The position numbers and the translations under genes were made by a program. A DNA stretch of 64,000 nt. Origin: Brasilonema sennae CENA114 (GTDB lineage Bacteria; Cyanobacteriota; Cyanobacteriia; Cyanobacteriales; Nostocaceae). A model generated the notes under the pieces. The model saw only the letters and a program-made list of their open reading frames with translations. It searched no databases and was not told where the DNA came from. Location: NCBI RefSeq assembly GCF_006968745.1, contig NZ_CP030118.1, positions 5,391,943-5,455,942 on the forward strand, given 5' to 3'. Each line of letters begins with the position of its first letter. The first letter of the stretch is position 1. This document shows, piece by piece, positions 9,401 to 17,655 of the stretch.

Positions 9401-10241
9401 AGAAGTGGATGATTTGGATCAGGCAGAATTGCTAACTCGGGTTTGGCAGTTTGATGTAATTTTGCTGGATACAGAAATGCCAGCAGCCGAAGCTTTGTTG
9501 CAACAACTCTCATCACACCCCCGTTTAGCGAATCTACCGCTTGTCACCTGTAATGTGTCAACCACGCAGGCTGCTTCTGTGATGCCTGGGCTTTCTGTGT
9601 TTCCTTGCTTAACGCCATTGGGCACAGATAAAAATCATAACGGCGGCAAAACAGATGCTTTATTATCAGCTCTGCAAATTGCATCTGATACATGCTACTG
9701 CCCACCCAACATCTTAGTGGTGGATTTAGGGATACTGCCAGATTTACCAGATACAACTCACAAGCAGATTAAGGGTTGTCGTACACCAAAAAACTTCTCA
9801 TTGAATAGCCCGATTGCTGGGGAAAATACTCCGTGTCCTTGGATTATCTCTCGTGGTTCTGAGTGGTTTCAAGCTTTGGTTCAGTACCTGCAAACAGGTG
9901 GCTTCAAAGCCTCCATGAGTCGATCTTGGGCAGAACTGCTACAGCAAATTCGCCATCAAAGTGTTGATCTACTGCTCATTTGCCTGGGAGAGTGTAGCAT
10001 CAACAAAGAGGTGCACTCAGCCCTCAAAGCGTTGCAACAGTTGCCTTTCGACTTACCGCCAGTTTTGCTCCTTGATCAGCGGTTAAATTCTGATCAGGTT
10101 GAAGATGAGCAAACTCACATTCCCCAATTGGAGTCAATAGAAACTTTAATAAATACTCTTGCCTCCCAAATCTTACCTCGCTCCATATCAATGGAGAACT
10201 TACTAAACGAGATTAATAAAACTTTGGAAACTCCAGAGTGA
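6480..10241 (+). CDS. CBS-domain hybrid histidine kinase with degenerate receiver domains
   Basis: 1253 residues. Order: a CBS pair (about 1-145), a linker and PAS-like region (about 200-390), HisKA with phospho-acceptor His424 in FLACISHELKTPL, and a HATPase with its N box (HLLSNAFKFTE), G1 (DTGIGIP), F box (FQKFQQLE) and G2 (GTGLGL). A repeat-derived linker (about 685-810) is followed by three receiver-like modules. The first (about 815-930) has Asn in place of the phospho-acceptor Asp (IFLNPLLP) and lacks the usual acidic pair; the second (about 955-1080) keeps Asp (VILLDTEMP); the third (about 1130-1230) looks degenerate. CBS domains often sense adenine nucleotides. Divergent placement next to kaiA suggests, but does not prove, a clock-related role. 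ATG at 6480 is chosen; 6486 is also possible. Confidence 0.85.
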   Translation: MSMLRYPLSDFIATVPSCVETATLATVLEIFQQQQCHRLAVLDKQKCLLGLVYSARLLPQLLTAGQGKGDSNYLDLQQPLSTLGQGLIKPIQTIPASLRIEQLSSFLGSQQIQENTNVDWALVDSNGKFLGLVDSLRLLKLLTTQKLQIDTHKGTKRTNSKKAPQKSSVDTVGDDITKVAGVRATTDKTHTSEQKRECKPLVQLLERLPWPLALQTSNGEVVTQNPAWWQQLGALKDPEGVRRQVETILAKVSSKKLQYATQTAAKISSFLSNNQHFCQENSSSRLSEVIPEKDVLPRSTLGAAPDTHTHNQQPQPIVENPASNRCFLDSQQGTCTCIVEVQNGQERVWQFAKIPLDSPELKVLSTDSKTPLATKNSALNNELWLMLATDVTEQQQLSKELAAKNADLIQLNRLKDEFLACISHELKTPLTAVLGLSRLLVDQQLGELNERQARYAGLIHQSGRHLMSVVNDILDLTRMETGQMELTLTNANIQKICERAVSEAKAIHSQTNKASSNSLAQSTPPQEHQFTLSMEPGLEQIVADELRLRQMLVHLLSNAFKFTETAGEIGLGVSRWEGWIAFTVWDTGIGIPEHQQHLIFQKFQQLENPLIRQHEGTGLGLVLTRALARLHGGDVSFLSREGKGSQFTLLLPPSPPKESGRLADEEMGTISFAPHHQSARLTKEDAVGASTANHLGSYGKTPTERLQPINPTQPHSTTSLMPAARIAQTGMTYAKGTAFAPGQVPGNSNRQGTSTRYAKRQQAGLSQTQSPTQAKPSFDLSNRSTGVYGNSPWALREAAVQASTTHQLTSSKSLVLVVEAVARYIEDLTEQLTGLGYRVVIARSGCEAVEKARRLQPKAIFLNPLLPLLSGWDVLTLLKSDVATSHIPTIVTATGAEKEQAFANQADGFLSLPVQHQVLTPLIESLCTPPEQKQQKSDDEEIFANKTPLKILKLVHPDSESSTSQSLLQQHRVIEVDDLDQAELLTRVWQFDVILLDTEMPAAEALLQQLSSHPRLANLPLVTCNVSTTQAASVMPGLSVFPCLTPLGTDKNHNGGKTDALLSALQIASDTCYCPPNILVVDLGILPDLPDTTHKQIKGCRTPKNFSLNSPIAGENTPCPWIISRGSEWFQALVQYLQTGGFKASMSRSWAELLQQIRHQSVDLLLICLGECSINKEVHSALKALQQLPFDLPPVLLLDQRLNSDQVEDEQTHIPQLESIETLINTLASQILPRSISMENLLNEINKTLETPE
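8541..8606 (+). repeat. Dispersed repeat inside kinase CDS, copy 1
   Basis: About 65 bp resembling 8834-8899: both have GCGTCTACGG, then CACCTTGG, TTACGGGAAG and CGTCTACAACCCAT in the same order. It lies within an in-frame, low-complexity stretch between the kinase core and the first receiver-like domain. The similarity is imperfect, as expected for an old repeat insertion. Confidence 0.7.
8834..8899 (+). repeat. Dispersed repeat inside kinase CDS, copy 2
   Basis: Second copy of the 8541-8606 motif, same orientation, about 290 bp downstream. The sequence between the copies is also rich in palindromic cyanobacterial repeat words (for example AAAGGCACGGCTTTTGCGCC) and is read through in frame without stops. 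Confidence 0.7.
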
Positions 10242-10415
10242 AGACAAGAACACAGAACACAAAATTCAGTTGGGAGGAATGCGTTCCCTGGTGATTTTTT
10301 CAGGGGACTTAAACCCTCACTTTTCAAATGTAGACAAATAAAAAAGTTGGACAATTTCAGACTCTGAAACTATATATATATCGTAGAAGTTTAGCAATTG
10401 CTGTAAAAATAAAGT

Positions 10416-10566
10416 TATAGCGGTTCTCGGTTGGGTGCAGTACATTTTTGACCTCTCTCCAAACCTCTCTCCTGCAAGGAGAGAGGCTTTGAGTCTTACT
10501 CCCCTTCCTTGGTAGGGAAGGGGTTGGGGGTTAGGTGTGTATTGGACGAAACTGCGAACCGCTATA
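10416..10566. mobile_element. MITE-like element with imperfect terminal inverted repeats
   Basis: About 151 bp bounded by TATAGCGGTTCTCGG on the left and the inverse of TATAGCGGTTCGCAG on the right. The inner ends (GTGCAGTACA versus GTCCAATACA) are also similar, and there is an internal CTCTCTCC...GGAGAGAG hairpin. It has no coding capacity. It looks like a non-autonomous element or a dispersed palindromic repeat. Confidence 0.65.
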
Positions 10567-10704
10567 GACAATAAGTGAGAAGTTTTTAGGATTGTGATTT
10601 CAAAAAGCAATAAAAAAGTTTGACAATTTGCGAAAAGCCATTAATCCACAAGGGTTTTGACTGATTGCTAACAAATCAGGTGAATTAGTTGAGCGATCGC
10701 CGCT

Positions 10705-10788
10705 CAATACGGTTCGGTTAAGGAAAGTTATCTGAGCCAGGCAAGCAGGGCAGGCAGGGAGAGAGAAGCTTATTGCGAACCGTATTGG
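10705..10788. mobile_element. Small MITE-like inverted-repeat element
   Basis: About 84 bp with ends CAATACGGTTCG and CGAACCGTATTG, perfect over 12 bp, enclosing a purine-rich centre (GCAAGCAGGGCAGGCAGGGA). A GCGATCGC site lies just outside. It sits in the gap before the CHAT-protein gene. Confidence 0.65.
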
Positions 10789-10904
10789 ACGCCGCCCGAA
10801 TAAGTACTGTTGCGAAGCTCTGTGAGAGTTTAGGGTGCCCAATATGCGTAAGAAATGCCAAAAGCGGTAGAAAATAACAGTGTAAGCTCCCTACTAACGC
10901 AGTT

Positions 10905-13094
10905 ATGCAGCAGAACTTTTCCGGTCAAAATCTCAGAGGACCCTCTTTTAAAAATCTAGACCTTACAGGTGCTGACTTTAGCTACGCAGATATTCGCAGT
11001 ACAGATTTTACAGATGCAATCCTCACAGGGACAAACTTTTGTCACGCACAAGCGGGGCTGCAAAGACGTTGGGCTATTTTACTTGTAGTTGTTTCGTGGT
11101 TATTGGGGGGAGTAGTAGGATTTTTCTCAGCTAGTGCTGGTACTCTAGTGTCGTTGATACTCGACAGTTCCACCTTAGGAAACCAAGTCGTTGGGTGGAC
11201 AAGCTTAATTGTACTGATTGTATTTGTTAGAGTTATTATTCGTTTTGGAATAGAAGCAAATATAGGAACTATTGCCGGAGCGTTTGCTATTGCTGTTGCT
11301 GGAACTGTAGCGATCGCTGTTGCTGTTGTTGTGGCTGCAAAATATGCCATTGCTTTCGCAGGAGTATTTGCCATTGCCGGAACGTTTACAATCGCAGCAG
11401 GGTTTGCTGTCGCTGTCGCTGTTGCTTTTGCCATTGCAAGAGGCTTCGCTGTCGCTGGAGTCTTTGTCTTTGCCATTGCTTTCCCTATTGTTGGTGCGTC
11501 TACTGTCGCTTTTCCCACAGGATGGTATGTTGTCGCCTTTGCTGTTGTCTTTGCTGTTGTCTTTTTCTTAGTTGGTACTTACATTGCTTGGCGATCGCAA
11601 CAGGGAGAAGAAAAATATGCTTCGATACGCAACTTTGCGATCGCCATCGCAGCTTTTAAAGGTACAAGCTTTCACAATGCTGATTTAACAGATGCCAACT
11701 TCAGCCAAGCCACTCTTAAAAGTACAAACTTCTGCAAAGCCAAACTCACCCGTACTTGCTTCCAAAAAGTCAAAATGCTTGACCGCGTTCGCGCTGGAAC
11801 AACGTATTTAAAAAACGCTAAACTACAGCAAGTCTTAATTACAGGACAGGGACAAGAAAAGAAATTTAACAATTTTGATTTACGAGAGGTGAACCTCAAG
11901 GGGGCAAATTTAGCAGACGCCAGTTTTATAAGTGCTGATCTGGGCGAAGCCAATTTGCAGGATGCTGATTTATCGAGAGCAAAGCTGGTAAAAACACAGT
12001 TAGACGGAACCGATTTGACTGGCTCTACTCTTACTGGGGCATATATTGAAGATTGGGGTATTACTAATAAAACTAAATTTACTGGTGTTAAATGTGAGTA
12101 TGTGTACATGAGACTGCCTACAAAAGACAACCCCGATCCCGTGCGTAAACCGGATAATAGGCAGGAAGTGTTTGCGGATGGAGAGTTTGGCGACTTTATC
12201 AAACCAATTTTCGACACCCTTGATCTTTATCACAATCACGGTGTTGATCCCCGCGCTATTGCGATTTCTCTTAAGCAGTTAGCGGAGGATAATCCGCAAG
12301 CAGGACTGCGAATTGTGGGGATGGAAGTTAAAGGTGAAAATAACTTTTTACTACGAGCCAAAACTGCACCAAATACTGATAAGTCCGAACTCAGCGCAAA
12401 GTATTTTGAGACTTACAATCAGTTAAAAAGCTTACCACCACAAGAAATGAAATTACTGCTAGCAGAACAGGATAGCAGAATTGTCAATTTAGAAAATATG
12501 GTACAAACGGCATTACAAAGTTCTAATTATTATATTGTCAAAACTATTTTGATTTTAGCAGCTAATCCCAAAACGACTTCTTCTTTGAGATTGGATGAAG
12601 AGGTAAGAGAAATTGATGCAGGATTGCAACGAGCGAAAAAACGGGAACAATTTGATTTGAAGCAACGCTGGGCTGTACGCATTCGCGATGTTTCCCAAGC
12701 TTTATTAGACTTTAAACCGCGAATTGTACATTTTTCTGGTCATGGTTCAGGGGATGATGGTTTGGTGTTGGAAGATCAAACTGGAAATGTGCAACTCGTA
12801 GAAGGGGAAGCACTGGCTGAACTATTTAAGTTATTTGCGGATCATGTTGAGTGCGTGTTGCTCAATGCTTGTTATTCGGAAATTCAAGCTTTGGCAATTG
12901 TCAAACATATTCCCTATGTTATTGGTATGAATAGGGCGATTGGGGACAAAGCTAGTATTGAATTTGCTGTAGGCTTTTACAGTGCTTTGGGGGCTGGGGA
13001 ATCAATTGAGTTTGCTTATCAATTTGGGTGTAGCGCTATCCGGCTGATAGGGTACGGAGAACATCTCACTCCTGTTCTAAAAAAGAAGCAATGA
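10905..13094 (+). CDS. Pentapeptide-repeat membrane protein with C-terminal CHAT-type protease domain
   Basis: 729 residues. A short pentapeptide-repeat block (about 1-45, e.g. LTGADFSYADIRSTDF) is followed by a long Ala/Val/Ile/Phe-rich membrane region (about 55-235, several predicted segments with a quasi-repetitive FAIAxAxAVA pattern). A second pentapeptide block (about 250-385) and a spacer (about 400-530) lead to a CHAT-like caspase-fold domain (about 543-729). Putative catalytic His613 lies in HFSGHGS and Cys656 in LLNACYS. CHAT proteases are caspase/separase relatives found in bacterial conflict and cell-death systems. The gene converges on the NACHT gene with 21 bp between stops. Membrane anchoring plus a protease suggests a membrane-tethered effector; the target is unknown. 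Confidence 0.85.
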   Translation: MQQNFSGQNLRGPSFKNLDLTGADFSYADIRSTDFTDAILTGTNFCHAQAGLQRRWAILLVVVSWLLGGVVGFFSASAGTLVSLILDSSTLGNQVVGWTSLIVLIVFVRVIIRFGIEANIGTIAGAFAIAVAGTVAIAVAVVVAAKYAIAFAGVFAIAGTFTIAAGFAVAVAVAFAIARGFAVAGVFVFAIAFPIVGASTVAFPTGWYVVAFAVVFAVVFFLVGTYIAWRSQQGEEKYASIRNFAIAIAAFKGTSFHNADLTDANFSQATLKSTNFCKAKLTRTCFQKVKMLDRVRAGTTYLKNAKLQQVLITGQGQEKKFNNFDLREVNLKGANLADASFISADLGEANLQDADLSRAKLVKTQLDGTDLTGSTLTGAYIEDWGITNKTKFTGVKCEYVYMRLPTKDNPDPVRKPDNRQEVFADGEFGDFIKPIFDTLDLYHNHGVDPRAIAISLKQLAEDNPQAGLRIVGMEVKGENNFLLRAKTAPNTDKSELSAKYFETYNQLKSLPPQEMKLLLAEQDSRIVNLENMVQTALQSSNYYIVKTILILAANPKTTSSLRLDEEVREIDAGLQRAKKREQFDLKQRWAVRIRDVSQALLDFKPRIVHFSGHGSGDDGLVLEDQTGNVQLVEGEALAELFKLFADHVECVLLNACYSEIQALAIVKHIPYVIGMNRAIGDKASIEFAVGFYSALGAGESIEFAYQFGCSAIRLIGYGEHLTPVLKKKQ

Positions 13095-13115
13095 ATTTGC
13101 TGCCATCAATGCAAA

Positions 13116-16100
13116 TCAGATTGACTTTGCAACATACATCCGTAATTTTGTCAATCCTCTTTTCAAAGATTTAAGGATTTGTGTTATGGGGTTAGTACGG
13201 GAGTCTCTATGCCAAGCTTGGTAGAATTCAGGGTAGAGTATCTTTTCAGAACAGTGCCAAATTACATCAAAGAAATACTCATTACTAAATTCCTGAGAGT
13301 TATTGAAGTAGCCTTTTGAAGCTGCAACCACGTCTAGCGCAGATTTATTGCCTGGGTCAATTTTCTCCAAGCTTTGTGCCGCTTGCCAACGGGCGTCGTA
13401 ATTCAGATCATTGTTGGACAGCAGTTGCACTAAGGCATCGATTGCTTTTTGATTGCCAGTATCAATTTTCCCCAAGCTTTCTGCCGCTCGCCGAAGGGTG
13501 TCGTAATCCAGATCATTGTTGGACAGCAGTTGCACTAAGGCATCGATTGCTTTTTGATTGCCAGTGCCAATTTCCCCCAAGCTATATGCCGCTTGCCTAC
13601 GGGTGTCGTTATCCAGATCATTGTTGGACAGCAGTTGCACTAAGGCATCGATTGCTTTTTGATTGCCAGTATCAATTTTCCCCAAGCTTTCTGCCGCTTG
13701 CTGAAGGGCGGAGTAATGGAAATGATTGTTGTACAGCAGTTGCACTAAGGCATCAATTGCTTTTTGATTGCCTGGGTCAATTTTCTCCAAGCTTTCTGCC
13801 GCTTGCCAACGGATGTAGTAATCGAGATCATTCTTGGACAGCAGTTGCACTAAGGCATCAATTGCTTTTTGATTGTCAGTGCCAATTTTCCCCAAGCTTT
13901 CTGCCGCTTGCCGAAGGGTGGAGTCATGGAGATCATTCTTGGACAGCAGTTGCACTAAGGTATCAATTGCTTTTTGATTGCCTGGGTTAATTTTCTCCAA
14001 GCTTTCTGCCGCTTGCCAACGGGTGAAGTCATGGAGATCATTCTTGGACAGCAGTTGCACTAAGGCATCAATTGCTTTTTGATTGCCTGGGTCAATTTTC
14101 CCCAAGCTTTCTGCCGCTTGCCTACGGGTGGAGTCATAGAGATCATTCTTGGACAGCAGTTGCACTAAGGCATCAATTGCTTTTTGATTGCCAGTGCCAA
14201 TTTTCCCCAAGCTTTCTGCCGCTTGCCAACGGATGTAGTCATAGAGATCATTAATTGCTTTTTGATTGCCAGTGCCAATTTTCCCCAAGCTTTCTGCCGC
14301 TTGCCAACGGATGTAGTCATAGAGATCATTAATTGCTTTTTGATTGCCAGTGCCAATTTTCCCCAAGCTTTCTGCCGCTTGCCAACGGATGTAGTCATAG
14401 AGATCATTAATTGCTTTTTGATTGCCAGTGCCAATTTTCCCCAAGCTTTCTGCCGCTTGCCAACGGATGTAGTCATAGAGATCATTAATTGCTTTTTGAT
14501 TGCCAGTGCCAATTTTCCCCAAGCTTTCTGCCGCTTGCCAACGGATGTAGTCATAGAGATCATTAATTGCTTTTTGATTGCCAGTGCCAATTTTCCCCAA
14601 GCTTTCTGCCGCTTGCCAACGGATGTAGTCATAGAGATCATTAATTGCTTTTTGATTGCCAGTGCCAATTTTCCCCAAGCTTTCTGCCGCTTGCCAACGG
14701 ATGTAGTCATAGAGATCATTAATTGCTTTTTGATTGCCAGTGCCAATTTTCCCCAAGCTTTCTGCCGCTTGCCAACGGATGTAGTCATAGAGATCATTAA
14801 TTGCTTTTTGATTGCCAGTGCCAATTTTCCCCAAGCTTTCTGCCGCTTGCCAACGGATGTAGTCATAGAGATCATTAATTGCTTTTTGATTGCCAGTGCC
14901 AATTTTCCCCAAGCTTTCTGCCGCTTGCCAACGGATGTAGTCATAGAGATCATTGTTGGACAGCAGTTGCACTAAGGCATCAATTGCTTTTTGATTGCCA
15001 GTGCCAATTTTCCCCAAGCTTTCTACCGCTTGCCTACGGGTGGAGTCATCGAGATCATTGTTGGACAGCAGTTGCACTAAGGCATCAATTGCTTTGGTTC
15101 TCTGAGTTTGTTGCAGTGTTCTACTAGCTTCATTTGCAAAGTCATTAGGAAATTTGACCCAATCTCTTTTTTTAGAATCGAAATCACCAAATTCCCACGT
15201 TACAATCTGGTTTACAATCTTATCCACTAGCTGCTCATCACATTGTATAATCTCTGCAATTCCAGCCGCAGCAAGAAAATAAGCTCGATACTGATAAAAT
15301 TTCCCGCACCCGTCTTCAAAGTTTACTAATCTTTGAATAAAATCTTCCTTTTGCTTATTATCTACATCAATGCGCCCCAACCACAGCAAAATCACCTCTC
15401 TCCACTGCGGTTCAAAAATTCGATAGCTCTCATCTTTTACAGGTCTATTTTTGTGTTCACTGGGTAGAAAAAAGTCGTAAGTCTTATCTACTGTCGCCGC
15501 GAAATATTCCTGAAACGACGGATGGAAAAATGCGTATACTTTTTCGTATGAATTGTTTTCTCCTTCTGTAGGATAGCCTATATCCAACAGCCATCCTAAC
15601 TTTAACGCCCACAAGAATAAGGAGGATTTTTCGTCATTTGGATCATGGTGGAGATATTTTTTAATAAAACTTTCTCTCAGTCGAAATCGACAATTCACAT
15701 CATCAATAGCGTGTCTTGCCAGTTCTCCCAACTTCGGATTCAGTTCCTTTCTTATTCCTTCTGGAATCTGAAATTTTGAATAAACGTCCTTTTTCAGTTG
15801 ATTGTAATTGTCTACAAGGAATTGATAGAAATCAGCCTTTGTATTGGGCAATCTCTGTGAATTTTCACTCCAAATATGACACAATAGTGTTAACCGTAAA
15901 GGATTTGTGACCAAGTCTCGCAAACGTTCCCGACTATCTTCTTTTAATTTATCTTGTAACTTCTTTCCGTCTGGATTGTCTTCCCCAAACCAATTTTTAA
16001 TAAATTGATGTACTTGTTCAGGGTAATGAAAATCTAGAGTGCGGTAAACATCAAAATTTTTACCATCCTTTTTATTTTCTTTAATGAGAAAGTCTTTTTG

Positions 16101-17522
16101 TAATTCCCACAGATTTAAACGACAACTCAGCACTACTGTTATTTTATCAGTCCATGTTTTATCTAGCTGTTCTCCGATTTTTTTCAAGGAATAACTGACT
16201 GCCATTTCGTCAGCCCCATCTAACATTAACCATAACTGACCACTTTCAATAACTTCTTCATAAAAAAGATCCTGCAATGTTTCAGACGTTTTTTGTGGAG
16301 CCTGAAATGCATCTGTCAGCCATTTTTGTGATAAATACCGATACAGCCAACCTGGATCATTGAAACCTTGTTCTTCCACTGAATTATTTTTAACATCTGC
16401 CAGAGAAATCCAAATCGGTAAGCCTTCCTCCTGTTCTATAACCCAATCAGCAATCTTTTGTAAAAAAGTAGTTTTTCCACCTCCTGGATCGCCAACAATT
16501 ACTAGTCGCTTTCCTTTACTTTTGCTACTGTTTTTTTGCTGCAAAACTTGGGTAAAAAATTCATCATTAACAAACTTTTTTACGATTTCTTCTTTATCAG
16601 GTTGATTGAAATTCGACTTTTCGGGATTGACTAAATCTTGATTAGCCCGGCGTTTTGCATCAGATTTACGTTCTACCAACCCTAAAGAAACGTAAATATC
16701 CTTAAGCAGGTTTTTGCTATTATTTGTTAAAGTTTTAAGGTTAGCAGGTTCTAACCGCTCACGGCATAATTTAAACCGCCAAAAGTAGTAAGCTATCGGA
16801 ATATCAAGAGCACATATAAACTTTTTATTCTCCTGCTTATCTTCTAGTTGATTACTACCATATTCAATCGCGTGATCAAATGACAAAAAACCATTTTTTC
16901 TGGTAAAATTACTGTCTTTAAGAGTTGTACTAAAGGCAAACCCTGTACATTCAACAGCTAAGTAGTATGGATTCATTGTGCCCCAAAAATTTCGAGCGGC
17001 ATCTAAATCTGAAACAGGATCTGGCAGTTTTCCAGAGTTCTTCCAAAAATCATTTTTCCTTCTGCGATCGCTCTTTTTCCAATCACGTAGTCGATGAGTG
17101 AGAGATACGGCTGCTAAAGCATGACCATCCAGTAAAATTAAAATTGGTAATAAATCATACTTCCAACAAATGGCACAAAACAGAATTGCCAAATCCAGGC
17201 AAGTTCCTTCCTTTCCATGAAGAATTTCTTCTGGTGTTCTGATTTCTTGTTCGTCGTTATTAGATAATAAAGAACCTTTATGTAAGTTATAGCTCAACTT
17301 GCTGTCACATAAAGCGTTATAAATGTTTTCTACTAACTTGGGGCGTTTTTCAATAGTTTGATAATCATTACTATTAGCAAGTACATGGTTAGATGCATTA
17401 GCTTTGTTAATAAACTCCTTAACCGCTTTTGAGTATTTATAAAAAATGACGTACTTAGCTAAATCTATACGTTCTTCCTCTTTACTTTTCTTCCACAACA
17501 ATTGTCCCATTACATTCTCCAA
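13116..17522 (-). CDS. Transglutaminase-like / NACHT NTPase / HEAT-repeat protein
   Basis: 1468 residues. The N-terminal module (about 60-200) has a transglutaminase-like pattern: Cys108 in GTCLDLA, His134 in DGHALAAV and Glu191 in LAVECTGFA. The NACHT domain has Walker A GDPGGGKTT (344-352), Walker B LWLMLDGADEM (about 430-440) and SCRLNLWE, followed by conserved FEPQWREVILLWLGR. From about 807 to 1400 come HEAT-like repeats built on a 35-residue unit, including ten identical 26-residue units. It ends with the conserved WHCSEKILYPEFYQAWH. STAND NTPases of this kind oligomerise on ligand sensing and activate an effector module; here the transglutaminase-like part could be the effector or a scaffold. 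It lies between the CHAT gene and a hydrolase gene. MGQLLW (codon 5) is an alternative start. Confidence 0.88.
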   Translation of the reverse strand: MENVMGQLLWKKSKEEERIDLAKYVIFYKYSKAVKEFINKANASNHVLANSNDYQTIEKRPKLVENIYNALCDSKLSYNLHKGSLLSNNDEQEIRTPEEILHGKEGTCLDLAILFCAICWKYDLLPILILLDGHALAAVSLTHRLRDWKKSDRRRKNDFWKNSGKLPDPVSDLDAARNFWGTMNPYYLAVECTGFAFSTTLKDSNFTRKNGFLSFDHAIEYGSNQLEDKQENKKFICALDIPIAYYFWRFKLCRERLEPANLKTLTNNSKNLLKDIYVSLGLVERKSDAKRRANQDLVNPEKSNFNQPDKEEIVKKFVNDEFFTQVLQQKNSSKSKGKRLVIVGDPGGGKTTFLQKIADWVIEQEEGLPIWISLADVKNNSVEEQGFNDPGWLYRYLSQKWLTDAFQAPQKTSETLQDLFYEEVIESGQLWLMLDGADEMAVSYSLKKIGEQLDKTWTDKITVVLSCRLNLWELQKDFLIKENKKDGKNFDVYRTLDFHYPEQVHQFIKNWFGEDNPDGKKLQDKLKEDSRERLRDLVTNPLRLTLLCHIWSENSQRLPNTKADFYQFLVDNYNQLKKDVYSKFQIPEGIRKELNPKLGELARHAIDDVNCRFRLRESFIKKYLHHDPNDEKSSLFLWALKLGWLLDIGYPTEGENNSYEKVYAFFHPSFQEYFAATVDKTYDFFLPSEHKNRPVKDESYRIFEPQWREVILLWLGRIDVDNKQKEDFIQRLVNFEDGCGKFYQYRAYFLAAAGIAEIIQCDEQLVDKIVNQIVTWEFGDFDSKKRDWVKFPNDFANEASRTLQQTQRTKAIDALVQLLSNNDLDDSTRRQAVESLGKIGTGNQKAIDALVQLLSNNDLYDYIRWQAAESLGKIGTGNQKAINDLYDYIRWQAAESLGKIGTGNQKAINDLYDYIRWQAAESLGKIGTGNQKAINDLYDYIRWQAAESLGKIGTGNQKAINDLYDYIRWQAAESLGKIGTGNQKAINDLYDYIRWQAAESLGKIGTGNQKAINDLYDYIRWQAAESLGKIGTGNQKAINDLYDYIRWQAAESLGKIGTGNQKAINDLYDYIRWQAAESLGKIGTGNQKAINDLYDYIRWQAAESLGKIGTGNQKAIDALVQLLSKNDLYDSTRRQAAESLGKIDPGNQKAIDALVQLLSKNDLHDFTRWQAAESLEKINPGNQKAIDTLVQLLSKNDLHDSTLRQAAESLGKIGTDNQKAIDALVQLLSKNDLDYYIRWQAAESLEKIDPGNQKAIDALVQLLYNNHFHYSALQQAAESLGKIDTGNQKAIDALVQLLSNNDLDNDTRRQAAYSLGEIGTGNQKAIDALVQLLSNNDLDYDTLRRAAESLGKIDTGNQKAIDALVQLLSNNDLNYDARWQAAQSLEKIDPGNKSALDVVAASKGYFNNSQEFSNEYFFDVIWHCSEKILYPEFYQAWHRDSRTNPITQILKSLKRGLTKLRMYVAKSI
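14175..14954 (-). repeat. Ten identical 78-bp tandem repeats in the HEAT region
   Basis: Ten consecutive 78-bp units appear identical and encode 26 residues each (starting NDLYDYIRWQAAESL and ending GTGNQKAI). The flanking HEAT units are 105 bp (35 residues). The short unit lacks 27 bp encoding DALVQLLSN, the first helix of the repeat. Perfect identity next to diverged flanking repeats points to a very recent expansion, or to an assembly artefact at a repeat. Confidence 0.95.
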
Positions 17523-17655
17523 CTACTATAAAAGGTAAGCGCTCAATAATCTGGGGTAAATCGCTCAGTGACAAGCCTCAGATAGCGTAAAATCGTTCCC
17601 GATCTGGTAGTCCGTCCCGATTTATTGAACGGATACTATAAAAGTGCAATTTGCC

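Noticed and set aside
11042..11518. 158-codon minus-strand frame opposite the CHAT protein
   Set aside because: It is an antisense reading of the Ala/Val-rich membrane tract; the plus-strand protein has clear domains.
14175..14954. CRISPR array
   Set aside because: Units are directly adjacent with no variable spacers and lie in frame within a HEAT-repeat gene.
14184..14975. Long repetitive open frames on both strands (for example 263 codons on the plus strand)
   Set aside because: They are shadows of the 78-bp tandem repeat: a unit divisible by three without stops keeps other frames open.
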